From contig LNDU01000059.1 in assembly GCA_001464735.1 (NCBI GenBank), positions 1-63,808 of the forward strand: DNA of 63,808 bases, in the 5' to 3' direction. The translations under genes were made by a program, and so were the position numbers. This DNA comes from Nitrospira sp. Ga0074138. GTDB lineage: Bacteria; Nitrospirota; Nitrospiria; Nitrospirales; Nitrospiraceae. The notes beneath the pieces were generated by a model. It saw only the letters and a program-made list of their open reading frames with translations. It was not told the origin of the DNA and made no database searches. Of this stretch, positions 7,201 through 15,853 are shown in pieces; the first letter of the stretch is position 1; each line of letters starts with the position of its first letter.

Positions 7201-9926
7201 CGAGTTAGTCCAAGGGGCTGAAGTGCACCTCCTTCTCGTTCGCGGAAGGAGACCGCAATACGAAGTTGTTCGAAGTATTGCTCCAGGGTTTTCCCTCCTA
7301 GATCGATCTTGCGGGCAGCGAAGAATGTGCGTACGTCTTGCTCGAGCTCTGGAGTTGCCAGGCCGACGATGCCCCCACACATGCGCCTGAGGCCTTGTTT
7401 GGGGAACAGCCGATCCATTTGGTTCCAGTTCGCCTTCACAAACTCCCAGGCCTGTTCTCGCCCATCCACATTCATCATCTGCGCCCCGACGATAAACGGG
7501 GCATCTTGCGTACGGATTTCGCCGTTGATCGTTCGGGCCAGCGTCCGCGTGAGTAGTTCCTTGGGCCGAAAGGCGGCCAACGAAAAGAGATACCGGCGCT
7601 CCTCTTGTGGGGTGGATGCAGTGCGATACCGTTCTGAGAATTCCTCATAGCGCGCCTCATCTCCCGTATAGGCCAGGATCCCGACGAGGGCTGGCACAAC
7701 ATTCGCGTCGGCGGTCGACGGGTCTTTTCGGTATTGCTGGTACCGTTCTGCCGCTTGCTGCTGTGTTGCGGGGTCGTTGCCAAGCTTGCCAAGTGCACCG
7801 ATGAGATCCCCTCGCAGCTGTCTGATAAGATCTGATTCACCCGCCTTCGGATCCCACCCAAGTTCTTTCACCACCAGGCCTACTCGACCACGAACCAGTG
7901 CTTCCAATGCCACTCGATTCTCCGGTGTCGTAATCCTGTTCAAGAAGGTGAAGGAGTCAAGTAACACCGTCCAGACATTTCTGTCTCGCTCATCCTTGAA
8001 GCGTGCGGTGAGTTGGAGATAGTCGGGAAGCGGCATCAGTCCCGCCACAGTCGTAGCCCAGGCGTCGCTGATGAGGTTGAATCGGTCCATCGCAGCCAGA
8101 CGGTCAAGGCCCTGATCGAGTAGTTGCTGCAGAAGCGCACCACGATGGCGAACCCGATAAAATCCATGGCCACCCTCGTTCACAAAGACGGAGGTAACCC
8201 CCGCTGGGAGTCCGATCGTCGTCTCACGCTCTGTGAGCAACAGCCGACGATGTTCCACCCGATCGCCGATGGCCAGGCGAATCTGAACCGGGATCTGCCA
8301 GAGCTGTTCCGACACCGACTGTTGCATGAGATAGGTGAAGCGCTGCTGCGAGAGCTGCAATTCTTGACCGCATACTTCCGCCGTCACCAAGGGGAAACCT
8401 GGCTGAAAGATCCACCCGTCCATCAGCTCGGGAACCGGCTGGCGGGCGACCGTGCCAAGAGCGGTCCACAAATCTTTGGTATCGGCATTGCCGTAGGCGT
8501 GGGCGTGAAGATACTGCCGGACCCCGTCGCGGAACACGGCCGGACCGATATGCTGCTCCAACATGCGGAGGACCGATGCGCCTTTTTCGTAAGTCAGGAT
8601 ATCGAACATCGCATCCGCGTCTTTGGGGGCATGGACCGGGAATTCAATCGGCCTGGTGCTCATGAGCCCATCGACGGAGAACGCAGCTGCGCGGGCGACG
8701 CTGAATGTTTCCCATCGTTTCCATTCTGGTTTCCAGGCGTCGACGGCGAGCATCTCCATGAAGGTCGCGAAGGCTTCGTTCAGCCACAGTCCATTCCACC
8801 AGGACATCGTCACCAAATCGCCGAACCACATATGGGCGTTTTCATGAGCCACGACATCGGCAATTCGTTCGAGCTCAGCGTGTGTTCCCGTCCGTTGATC
8901 GACAAGCAGTGCCGTCTCACGGAACGTGATCGCCCCGAGGTTCTCCATCGCGCCTGAGGCAAAGTCTGGAATCGCGAGAAGATCCAGCTTGTCTCCTGGG
9001 TACGGGATCCCGTAGTAATCTTCGAAAAACTTCAACGATACAGCGGCAATCTCCTGCCCGAATGGCGTGAGTGGCTGTTTCCCCGGAATCGTCCAGAGTC
9101 GAAGTGGTGTCTTGCCTACGTAGACTGGCTTCGTCGCTTCGATCTGCCCCACAATGAAGGCCACCAGATAGGTCGACATGTTGATGCTATCGACAAACTT
9201 TACGACCTTCTTGTTGTGCTCAATCGATTCAGAGAGGACCGTCGTATTTGACACCGCGGTGAGGCGTGGATCGATAACCAATGTCGTCGCGAAGATGGCT
9301 TTGAAATCCGGCTCATCCCAGCAGGGGAAGGCGCGCCGTGCATCGGTGGCTTCGAATTGCGTGGCCGCAAGGGTCTGCGTAATCCCCGACGCATCCTTGT
9401 AGGTGCTCCGATAGAACCCGCGGAGTTGATCGTTCAGTGTTCCTTCGAACAACAGGGCGAGTGTCCATTCGCCTGGATCGATGGTCTCCTGAAATGACAA
9501 TCTAGCCCGTTGGCTCTTGTGTTCCAATTCGATTGACGCTTTGAGTGGTGCTCGGTTCGGTCCCTCAACTATTGCGGACTGAAGTACAAGATCCACGACA
9601 TTCAAGAGAATTGTCCGCGTCGTCGTTTTGACCGTGATGAGAATGGTCGCTTGGCCCAGGAAGCGTCCTGTTGTGAGATCCGGCTCAAGCCTCAGGTCAT
9701 ACCGGGTCGGAATCACGTGCCGCGGGAGCCGATAGGGATCGTTGCTGCCTGAAATATCATCAACGCTCATGTCTTCACCTTGTGGTCTGGTTGTTGTTGC
9801 AGCGTCTGCGGATTCGGATGGTACGAGTGTATACGCTATTGGTGCGGTGAGAAGGAAGCGGACCTTTTGCCCGAACGCCTGTAGGACCTCTCGTCTGCTG
9901 AGCGAGTGCTCATGTCTTGGGGGCAT
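7197..9926 (-). CDS. Secreted M1-family aminopeptidase
   Basis: 909-aa zinc aminopeptidase of the M1 (aminopeptidase N) family. It removes N-terminal residues from peptides. The exopeptidase motif GAMEN lies near residue 325-330. The zinc site is HENAH (His361, Glu362, His365) with Glu384 in LWLNEAF, the expected HExxH-x18-E spacing. A C-terminal ERAP1-like helical domain follows. The N-terminus SRREVLQAFGQK plus a hydrophobic stretch resembles a Tat signal, unusual for this family, which is often cytoplasmic. I chose the ATG at 9926 over a TTG at 9959. It overlaps rpiA by 17 bases and is the last gene of the pgi operon. Confidence 0.93.
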   Translation of the reverse strand: MPPRHEHSLSRREVLQAFGQKVRFLLTAPIAYTLVPSESADAATTTRPQGEDMSVDDISGSNDPYRLPRHVIPTRYDLRLEPDLTTGRFLGQATILITVKTTTRTILLNVVDLVLQSAIVEGPNRAPLKASIELEHKSQRARLSFQETIDPGEWTLALLFEGTLNDQLRGFYRSTYKDASGITQTLAATQFEATDARRAFPCWDEPDFKAIFATTLVIDPRLTAVSNTTVLSESIEHNKKVVKFVDSINMSTYLVAFIVGQIEATKPVYVGKTPLRLWTIPGKQPLTPFGQEIAAVSLKFFEDYYGIPYPGDKLDLLAIPDFASGAMENLGAITFRETALLVDQRTGTHAELERIADVVAHENAHMWFGDLVTMSWWNGLWLNEAFATFMEMLAVDAWKPEWKRWETFSVARAAAFSVDGLMSTRPIEFPVHAPKDADAMFDILTYEKGASVLRMLEQHIGPAVFRDGVRQYLHAHAYGNADTKDLWTALGTVARQPVPELMDGWIFQPGFPLVTAEVCGQELQLSQQRFTYLMQQSVSEQLWQIPVQIRLAIGDRVEHRRLLLTERETTIGLPAGVTSVFVNEGGHGFYRVRHRGALLQQLLDQGLDRLAAMDRFNLISDAWATTVAGLMPLPDYLQLTARFKDERDRNVWTVLLDSFTFLNRITTPENRVALEALVRGRVGLVVKELGWDPKAGESDLIRQLRGDLIGALGKLGNDPATQQQAAERYQQYRKDPSTADANVVPALVGILAYTGDEARYEEFSERYRTASTPQEERRYLFSLAAFRPKELLTRTLARTINGEIRTQDAPFIVGAQMMNVDGREQAWEFVKANWNQMDRLFPKQGLRRMCGGIVGLATPELEQDVRTFFAARKIDLGGKTLEQYFEQLRIAVSFREREGGALQPLGLTR

Positions 9927-10608
9927 GGAGGGTGTGAACGCCTTGAGGTGTACCGACAATCAAGACGTTGGTTCGACCGACAAAGAGCCCTGTCTCCACA
10001 ACGCCGGGGATGAGGTTCAGTGCTGTTTCGAGGTCGCCCGGCTGACTGATGCGATCGATATGCACGTCAACGATGAGGTTCCCGGACTCGGTCCTAAACG
10101 GAGCCCCGTTGCGTTCTCTGAGTACCACGCGGCTTTTGGTGAGCGCTTCAATTTCCCGGGCGGTACTGCCCCACCCAAAGGGGATCACTTCGATAGGAAG
10201 CGGGAACGACCCTCCGAGCACCGGCACCTGTTTCGTGTGGTCAACCATCACGATGAACTGCTTTGCAGACGCAGCCACAATCTTTTCTTTCAACAACGCG
10301 CCCCCACCGCCTTTGATCAGATTGAAATGGGGATCGACTTGGTCCGCTCCATCGATGGCGACATCGATCTCCCACCGATTCTCGGCGTCGATCAGCGGAA
10401 TGCCGGCCTGCTTGGCGAGCACGGCAGTCTCTTGCGACGTCGGCACGCCTCGCAGCTTCATGCCGGCCTTGACCTGTTCGCCAAGCGCCACCAGAAGATG
10501 TTTTGCCGTGGACCCTGTCCCCAGGCCGACGACCATGCCGCTGCGGACGAATTCACTAGCTTTTAGGGCAGCCGCTTTCTTGAGGTGATCGAGATCAACC
10601 GACGTCAT
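9910..10608 (-). CDS. rpiA: Ribose-5-phosphate isomerase A
   Basis: 232-aa RpiA, normal length. It interconverts ribose-5-phosphate and ribulose-5-phosphate, needed both for the pentose phosphate pathway and nucleotide synthesis. Motifs: GLGTGSTAKHLLVALGE (about 29-45), the catalytic IDGADQVD (83-90), KGGGGALLKEK (99-109), and the C-terminal PGVVETGLFVG. The start overlaps the glk stop by 4 bases (ATGA), so translation is coupled. The downstream peptidase gene overlaps its 3' end. Confidence 0.96.
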   Translation of the reverse strand: MTSVDLDHLKKAAALKASEFVRSGMVVGLGTGSTAKHLLVALGEQVKAGMKLRGVPTSQETAVLAKQAGIPLIDAENRWEIDVAIDGADQVDPHFNLIKGGGGALLKEKIVAASAKQFIVMVDHTKQVPVLGGSFPLPIEVIPFGWGSTAREIEALTKSRVVLRERNGAPFRTESGNLIVDVHIDRISQPGDLETALNLIPGVVETGLFVGRTNVLIVGTPQGVHTLHAPKT

Positions 10609-11675
10609 AGCGTAGGTGCGAGCGAGAGGGCTGCCGCCACCGATGCGGCACCGAGCAGAGCCGTCTGCTGATTCATGATGACTTTCACGGGCATGTGAGT
10701 CATCAAGCGTTTATACCGACCTTTATTGGTAAAAGCTTTCATGAACGTCCCATCTTGGAGCTTCGTAATGAGTTTTGGCGCAATCCCACCTCCGATATAG
10801 ACCCCATCGAGCGACAGCGCCTTTAAGGCGAGATTCCCGGCTTCCGCGCCATAAATCGACGCAAAGAGGTCTAACGCTTGTTTGGCGATCTCGGCTTGGC
10901 CTTGCAATCCAGCTTGTGCAATTTCAGCGGCTGGATTGCCGACTTTTATTCTTTCCGCCAACCAAGTCGGTTCATTCTTCTTGGTGTCACGCAAAAACTC
11001 ATAGACTGCATGGAGGCCCGGACCGGACAGAATCCGTTCATAGCTTACGTGGAGGTATTGGCCCCTGAGATAACGAAGCAATTCAATCTCCAGATCGTTG
11101 CTTGGTGCAAAGTCCGTATGACCTCCTTCCGACGGCATAGGGCGATACGATTTGCCGTCCCAGAAGAGGATCCCTTCACCAAGCCCCGTCCCGGCTGCGA
11201 TCAGTGCAAGAGCTTGTCGCTTTTTCGGAGGATTGCCTGTGTTCAGCACTTCCAGCTCATCCGCCTGCAGCCATAAAAGTCCGTACGCGGTGGCTTCTAA
11301 GTCATTGAGCAACTGCACACGAGGAATACTGAACTGTTTCGCGATGGTTGGACCATCTACCACCCAGGGAAGGTTCGTCGTTTGACAACGATTGTCGATC
11401 ACCGGTCCTGCGATTCCAAAACAGGCGGCCGTTAGCATCACTGGTTCGGACGCCGCCTTACTGGCCTTCTGGATCTTCTCACCTCCCTCGGACCCCACTG
11501 AATCCAATGGCATCGGCGGTTCTGGCGGTGTGAGAAACTCTACGAGAATGTCTTCGAGGGAGGTGTAATCGCCGCTGTGAAAGGTTTCCACGCGTAGTGG
11601 TTCCACTCGCTCGGTGGTCCAGTCATAGAGCGCCAGGTTGGTTTTCGTTCCTCCGATGTCCCCCGCGAGAATCAT
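10605..11675 (-). CDS. glk: Glucokinase (bacterial Glk type)
   Basis: 356-aa ATP-dependent glucokinase of the Escherichia coli Glk family rather than the ROK family. It opens with ILAGDIGGTKTNLALYDW (phosphate-binding loop), has CFGIAGPVIDN (about 84-94), LNDLEATAYG (catalytic Asp), the second phosphate loop AAGTGLGEGILFW (about 161-173), and GGHTDFAP. It phosphorylates glucose to glucose-6-phosphate, feeding pgi and the oxidative branch. It overlaps both neighbours (pgl, rpiA) by 4 bases. An insertion rich in Pro/Glu around residues 50-75 (VEFLTPPEPPMPLDS) is longer than in E. coli. Confidence 0.94.
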   Translation of the reverse strand: MILAGDIGGTKTNLALYDWTTERVEPLRVETFHSGDYTSLEDILVEFLTPPEPPMPLDSVGSEGGEKIQKASKAASEPVMLTAACFGIAGPVIDNRCQTTNLPWVVDGPTIAKQFSIPRVQLLNDLEATAYGLLWLQADELEVLNTGNPPKKRQALALIAAGTGLGEGILFWDGKSYRPMPSEGGHTDFAPSNDLEIELLRYLRGQYLHVSYERILSGPGLHAVYEFLRDTKKNEPTWLAERIKVGNPAAEIAQAGLQGQAEIAKQALDLFASIYGAEAGNLALKALSLDGVYIGGGIAPKLITKLQDGTFMKAFTNKGRYKRLMTHMPVKVIMNQQTALLGAASVAAALSLAPTL

Positions 11676-12448
11676 GTCTCTCCTTGATGTGACGGCGTCT
11701 TCTTCAGTTGTTGTGCAGCTGAGTGATCAAGCATCCACACGAGTCGACCTGACGCAGGCGATATCCTCGCCGCCGGGAAAGAACGATCCTTGTCGGACCT
11801 GGGCTCAAGAATTCTACGGACGATGTCGGCCTTACCGGCCCCCGTCACCAGGAACAGTACCACAGCCCCGTGATTCAAGACACCTAGGGACAATGTGAGG
11901 CGGGACCTGATGCCTGTATGAGCGTGACCAACTGTGACGATCCTCTTGTCTTCCTGCAAGGCTGCGGTTCCGGGAAAGAGCGAGGCAGTATGTCCATCGT
12001 CGCCGAGGCCGAGAAGAACGAGGTCCAGAACCGGAACCCGTGGAGCAGGGCTGTTCGTCAGTCGTCGAATCGTTGCTTCGTACTCCCGAGCCGCAGCCGT
12101 TGTGTCGTCGCTCTCGCCTTTCATGCGGTACACCTGTTCCGGTCGAATGTTCAGCGGTTGAAAGAGCTCCGTCTGCGCCATTCGAAAATTGCTTTCTGGA
12201 TGGTCCGGTGGCGTACAGCGTTCGTCACCAAACAGGAATACCATACGCGACCAATCGAATCGCGCGTTCCATTCGGGAGTAGCCAGGACTTGATAGAGCG
12301 TCCTCGGGGTGGACCCTCCAGAGAGGGCGATGAGGCACCGGCCGTGGGCTTGAATCGCTTGTTGGCTCACTGAAAGGATCAAGGAAGCAGCTGCCTGTCC
12401 CCACTGCTGGGTACCCGGCGCAATGCGGATGTCCGGCGTGGCGGCCAT
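11672..12448 (-). CDS. pgl: 6-phosphogluconolactonase
   Basis: 258-aa protein of the DevB/SOL type that hydrolyses 6-phosphogluconolactone in the oxidative pentose phosphate pathway. Motifs: IALSGGSTPRTLYQVL near 41-56, VFLFGDERCTPPDHPESNFR near 69-88, and LVLLGLGDDGHTASLFPGT near 139-157. It starts 1 base after the pgi stop codon and overlaps glk by 4 bases. Its normal upstream partner zwf is not in this operon or elsewhere in the window. Confidence 0.95.
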   Translation of the reverse strand: MAATPDIRIAPGTQQWGQAAASLILSVSQQAIQAHGRCLIALSGGSTPRTLYQVLATPEWNARFDWSRMVFLFGDERCTPPDHPESNFRMAQTELFQPLNIRPEQVYRMKGESDDTTAAAREYEATIRRLTNSPAPRVPVLDLVLLGLGDDGHTASLFPGTAALQEDKRIVTVGHAHTGIRSRLTLSLGVLNHGAVVLFLVTGAGKADIVRRILEPRSDKDRSFPAARISPASGRLVWMLDHSAAQQLKKTPSHQGET

Positions 12449-12449
12449 A

Positions 12450-14141
12450 TCAGTGGGTAGCGCGCTTGGGACGTTTCTTCAATGTTCCACGCCGTCGGCC
12501 TGATGAGGCCGGTACCAGTGCCGCCGTGATCGCGTTCACCGTGGCGACCTGGTCACGCCCTAATTGAACCCGAATCGCATGACGATCGTGCGCGCGCAGT
12601 GACGCCAGATCACCGACGGCCTGAGCCTGGGCCAACGTGCCAAACGAGAATGGTTTACCAGGAATGGTCGTGTCCGGTGACATCCGGTCCACGAGTTCAA
12701 GAAAGACCCCGGTCTTGGGACCGCCTTTGTGGAGCTGTCCGGTTGAATGAAGATACCGAGGCCCGTATCCAAATGTGGTCGCAACGCGATGTCTCGTCAT
12801 AAGAGCTTGGCGGAGACGACGCACCGCTGTTTCAAACGGACGTGACGGCGTGGTGTACGCCAGTACGGAAAGATAGGTTCCGGGATGAAGCTGGTTCGCG
12901 AGATCTTGTGCGACGTCTTTGGGATGGCTACTCACCTGCTCTGGCAAGTGTCCGGTTGATTGGAATGTTTCTAGAACCCGATTGGTGTTGTCTTTGCTCT
13001 CTTGTACATTTGGTTGGTCGAAGGGATGGATCCCGAGCAAATGCCCGGCGATCGCCGTCGCAAACTCCCATCGAAAAAACTCTGCTCCGAGATCATAGCG
13101 ATCGCGCAAGTCAAACTGCAGGACTGGGTGCTCGGCCTTGGCGAGCGCTTGAACAGCCCGATCGAGCGCACCGTTTTTCTCTCCTTTGAGTTTGAGATAC
13201 ACGAAGCACCGGTCGGTTCCATACGCACTCGGCTTTAACACCGGTTCCTGTGCGATAGGGATGAGGCCTGTGCCCTCTTTGCCCGTACTTTCCGCAAGAA
13301 GCTGCTCGACCCAGAGCCCGAACGTCGCGAGCGACGGTGACGCAATAACCGTCACCTTATCGCGTCCAGTTTTGGCAAGGCTCCCCATCACTGCACCGAG
13401 ATAGGCACCAGGATTCGCCTTGGCGTCTTCTTGGTGACGGCATCGTTCCGCCATGCCGGCGGCACGGTCCAAAAGCCGCGTGACATCGAGTCCCAGGAAC
13501 GCCGCGGGTACCAGACCAAAGAGAGAGAGCACCGAGTAGCGCCCGCCGATGTCGGCTGGGTTGGTGAAGATCTGTCCAAATCCATAGTCCCGCGCCATCT
13601 TTTCTAAGCCGGTCCCCGGGTCGGTAATCGCGACAAACTGCCTTCCCCCATGATTCCCCTTGGTCTTCGTCACGAGCTTCCAAAAGTGGGCGAAGAGTGA
13701 CATGACTTCAATCGTTCCACCGGATTTGCTCGCTACGAGAAAGAGCGTGCGAGATGGGGAAATAGCACCAGTCACCTGCCGCACCCACCCCGGAACAGTT
13801 GAGTCCAATACCCACAGGCGTGGAGCCCCCTTCTGCGCGCCAAACACAGTGCGGAACACCTCAGGCCCAAGACTGCTGCCGCCCATACCCAGGAGCACCA
13901 CATCCCTCACCTTCATCTCCTTGGCCGTGGACGCACAATTTCGTAGTTGTCCGAGCTGTTGTGGCATCTGATCCTGCAACGTCAACCACCCCAGCCGGTC
14001 GACGATCTCCCTGGGGTCCTGCTTCCAGACTCGATGGTCTTTCGCCCATAGGCGCTCGATGACCTGAGCCTGAGTCAGAGCATCAAGAGCCGGATTGACT
14101 GTGGATTGGAATAATGCTGGAAGCTTGTCACTCATTCGCAT
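12450..14141 (-). CDS. pgi: Glucose-6-phosphate isomerase
   Basis: 563-aa phosphoglucose isomerase interconverting glucose-6-phosphate and fructose-6-phosphate. Sugar-phosphate binding is visible in VVLLGMGGSSLGPEVF (about 82-97) and LVASKSGGTIEVMSLF (136-151), followed by QFVAITDPGTGLEKMA. It resembles the isomerase half of transaldolase-Pgi fusion proteins more than E. coli Pgi. No transaldolase domain precedes it, since the ATG at 14141 has GGAGG 9 bases upstream. First gene of the pgi-pgl-glk-rpiA-peptidase operon. A basic tail (SGRRRGTLKKRPKRATH) ends the protein. Confidence 0.95.
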   Translation of the reverse strand: MRMSDKLPALFQSTVNPALDALTQAQVIERLWAKDHRVWKQDPREIVDRLGWLTLQDQMPQQLGQLRNCASTAKEMKVRDVVLLGMGGSSLGPEVFRTVFGAQKGAPRLWVLDSTVPGWVRQVTGAISPSRTLFLVASKSGGTIEVMSLFAHFWKLVTKTKGNHGGRQFVAITDPGTGLEKMARDYGFGQIFTNPADIGGRYSVLSLFGLVPAAFLGLDVTRLLDRAAGMAERCRHQEDAKANPGAYLGAVMGSLAKTGRDKVTVIASPSLATFGLWVEQLLAESTGKEGTGLIPIAQEPVLKPSAYGTDRCFVYLKLKGEKNGALDRAVQALAKAEHPVLQFDLRDRYDLGAEFFRWEFATAIAGHLLGIHPFDQPNVQESKDNTNRVLETFQSTGHLPEQVSSHPKDVAQDLANQLHPGTYLSVLAYTTPSRPFETAVRRLRQALMTRHRVATTFGYGPRYLHSTGQLHKGGPKTGVFLELVDRMSPDTTIPGKPFSFGTLAQAQAVGDLASLRAHDRHAIRVQLGRDQVATVNAITAALVPASSGRRRGTLKKRPKRATH

Positions 14142-14201
14142 AGATATCGACCTCCGGCCTCAATGAGATTGTGGTAGTGGAGATGGTGAGTGATCCTCCG
14201 C

Positions 14202-14230
14202 ATCTTATGGAGTCGATCTAAAAAAGGCAA
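14202..14230 (-). promoter_or_regulatory. Candidate sigma-70 promoter of the pgi operon
   Basis: On the minus strand TTGCCT (14225-14230) and TAAGAT (14202-14207) are 17 bases apart, each matching 4 of 6 consensus positions. They lie about 60 bases upstream of the pgi ATG. The 397-base gap 14142-14538 holds no gene I can support, so the operon promoter must be in or near here. Not a strong match. Confidence 0.35.
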
Positions 14231-14538
14231 CGCTTCTTCGTGTCCGTGCGTACAGGCCCATGTGTTATTGGTGAAGGGTACGGCCAACCCATTGGACGAG
14301 AGTGAGCACTCATTATCAGGGTGGGATTTCGAACGTGGTAGTGATCGCAGTCGGCGTGGTCACCTCGAACCAGCCAGATGAGTAATTCTATCGTCTGATG
14401 TCCTGGACGCAATAAGAATATCATTTCGATTGGGACACGCGGAAACATTTCTGGTTGGGGCCTTTGGCGAGGAAGCCGATCTTCTCGCGCCGCCGCCTAT
14501 GCATACGTGATCGTGCCCGTTGGCGATCGGTCAGTTGC

Positions 14539-15183
14539 TTATTTGTCGGTTGGTCGGCGAATGACGATCGCCATCCCGTCTACCAGCGCCCAGGCCAAGG
14601 ACTGCGCCTGGTCGACCGCGATGGTGAGTTGCAGATGAGGTGTCGGTGAAGATGGAGTGTCGGTGAAGAGCGAGCTGGCCCAATGTTGTACGTGATGCCA
14701 CCATGATTTTCCTAGAATGGCGGCGCCGCGAAGGAGTGTTTCGCCGGCTGTCGAGGGAACCACGGCAATGGTCATCGGAGGCGAACATGACAAGACATAG
14801 TCGGTAGGCATGTCGGCGAGTGAAATCGGCTCCTGTTCACTCGCGGCACCCGGATCGATTTTTCGTCGGACGACTGATGGTCGCGCAACCAGCTTGTGTA
14901 TCCCTTTTAATTCGTTTCGCGATTCACCAGACCAGCGAATGATCGGAATCTGGTGGAGCCCGATGCCCCGACCTTTAATCTGGATGGTGCTCCCGACCAG
15001 ATCGATGAGCACATAGGTCTGCGGGCGTGCCGCTAGTTTGAGTTCTTCCTCAAGCACACGCGTCGCTTCTTTCAGCCCTTGTGCGTCGTTGAGCTGCAGG
15101 TCAGGGAAGGCCTCGAGGTCCTTTCCCCAGCTTGGCGTGGTGAAGACGAAGAGGATCAGAATGGCGCAGAGTTTCATCATCAA
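14539..15183 (-). CDS. Secreted protein of unknown function in the L,D-transpeptidase cluster
   Basis: 214-aa protein with a signal peptide (MKLCAILILFVFTTPSWG, cleavage near residue 20). The mature part has no motif I recognise: a helical segment with DAQGLKEATRVLEEELKL, then mixed strands (TYVLIDLVGSTIQIKGRGIG). It resembles the N-terminal region of the neighbouring transpeptidase (a Tyr-Val-Leu-Ile-Asp phrase like PYIVVDTARN there) but lacks the YkuD catalytic motif. It may be a non-catalytic partner. It lies 21 bases after the transpeptidase gene and is probably in its operon. Three consecutive Met codons make the exact start ambiguous. Confidence 0.7.
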   Translation of the reverse strand: MMMKLCAILILFVFTTPSWGKDLEAFPDLQLNDAQGLKEATRVLEEELKLAARPQTYVLIDLVGSTIQIKGRGIGLHQIPIIRWSGESRNELKGIHKLVARPSVVRRKIDPGAASEQEPISLADMPTDYVLSCSPPMTIAVVPSTAGETLLRGAAILGKSWWHHVQHWASSLFTDTPSSPTPHLQLTIAVDQAQSLAWALVDGMAIVIRRPTDK

Positions 15184-15204
15184 TATCTGCGCACTGTTGA
15201 GGGG

Positions 15205-15843
15205 TCAAAAGATCATGATTGGTGTCCCCACTCGGGCGAGCTTGTAGACACCTTTAAGATCGCTGTCATTCAGCCGGATGCATCCATGTGTAACATTCTT
15301 CCCCAACAATCGGGTATAGAGCGTCCCGTGGATGAAGTAGCCTTTTCCAAAACCCAGCGCATAATCGCCCAATACACCTTGTTCCGCTCGTTCGGCGGCA
15401 TTTTGCGGAACAGCGAGCCCTTCTTCGATAAATGCCCAATCCGGCTTGATCCAGGTGGGATTCGTTAATTTTGTCTTCACGAGAAATTCTCCTCGTGGCG
15501 TGTCGAAAACCCACTGGCTATTTCCTTCTCCGGGTTTGTCAAGAATCACTCCGCTACCGGTCGACGCAATGGCATCGAGCATGACTTTCTCTTGATGCTT
15601 CACATAGAGTCGGTTCCTGGCCGTATCGACCACGATGTACGGTTGACTCGGTGTGAGTTGGGACAGCTGCTTGGACAGCACCTTATACCGATCTTGTAAT
15701 GGTCGCAGACTGGCATGGTCCTGGACGGGGGACGGGTGAAGCGCCGGAGTATGATCGGGCGCGATGTGTGTGGTCGTCAGAGCACTCACGACCAAGAAGA
15801 GCAGCAAAATGCCGGCTGATGTTGCAAGAAGGAGTCGGCCCAT
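15205..15843 (-). CDS. L,D-transpeptidase (YkuD domain)
   Basis: 212-aa membrane-anchored or secreted YkuD-family enzyme that makes 3-3 crosslinks in peptidoglycan or attaches lipoproteins to it. A hydrophobic N-terminus (LLLATSAGILLLFLVVSALT) is followed by a coiled linker (LQDRYKVLSKQLSQLTP). The catalytic domain has YIVVDTARNRLYV and the full active-site signature KGYFIHGTLYTRLLGKNVTH followed by GCIRLNDSDL, with Cys in HGC. I use the ATG at 15843; the frame also opens at a TTG at 15879, which would overlap the upstream gene. The upstream gene ends 10 bases before. Confidence 0.92.
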   Translation of the reverse strand: MGRLLLATSAGILLLFLVVSALTTTHIAPDHTPALHPSPVQDHASLRPLQDRYKVLSKQLSQLTPSQPYIVVDTARNRLYVKHQEKVMLDAIASTGSGVILDKPGEGNSQWVFDTPRGEFLVKTKLTNPTWIKPDWAFIEEGLAVPQNAAERAEQGVLGDYALGFGKGYFIHGTLYTRLLGKNVTHGCIRLNDSDLKGVYKLARVGTPIMIF

Positions 15844-15853
15844 GAGTCTACAC

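Noticed and set aside
8124..8957. 277-codon plus-strand frame opposite the M1 peptidase gene
   Set aside because: Antisense shadow of a well-conserved coding sequence. The peptidase zinc motif region lies on the other strand.
14190..14381. 63-codon frame upstream of pgi
   Set aside because: On the opposite strand to the candidate pgi promoter, no ribosome site, and no recognisable family.
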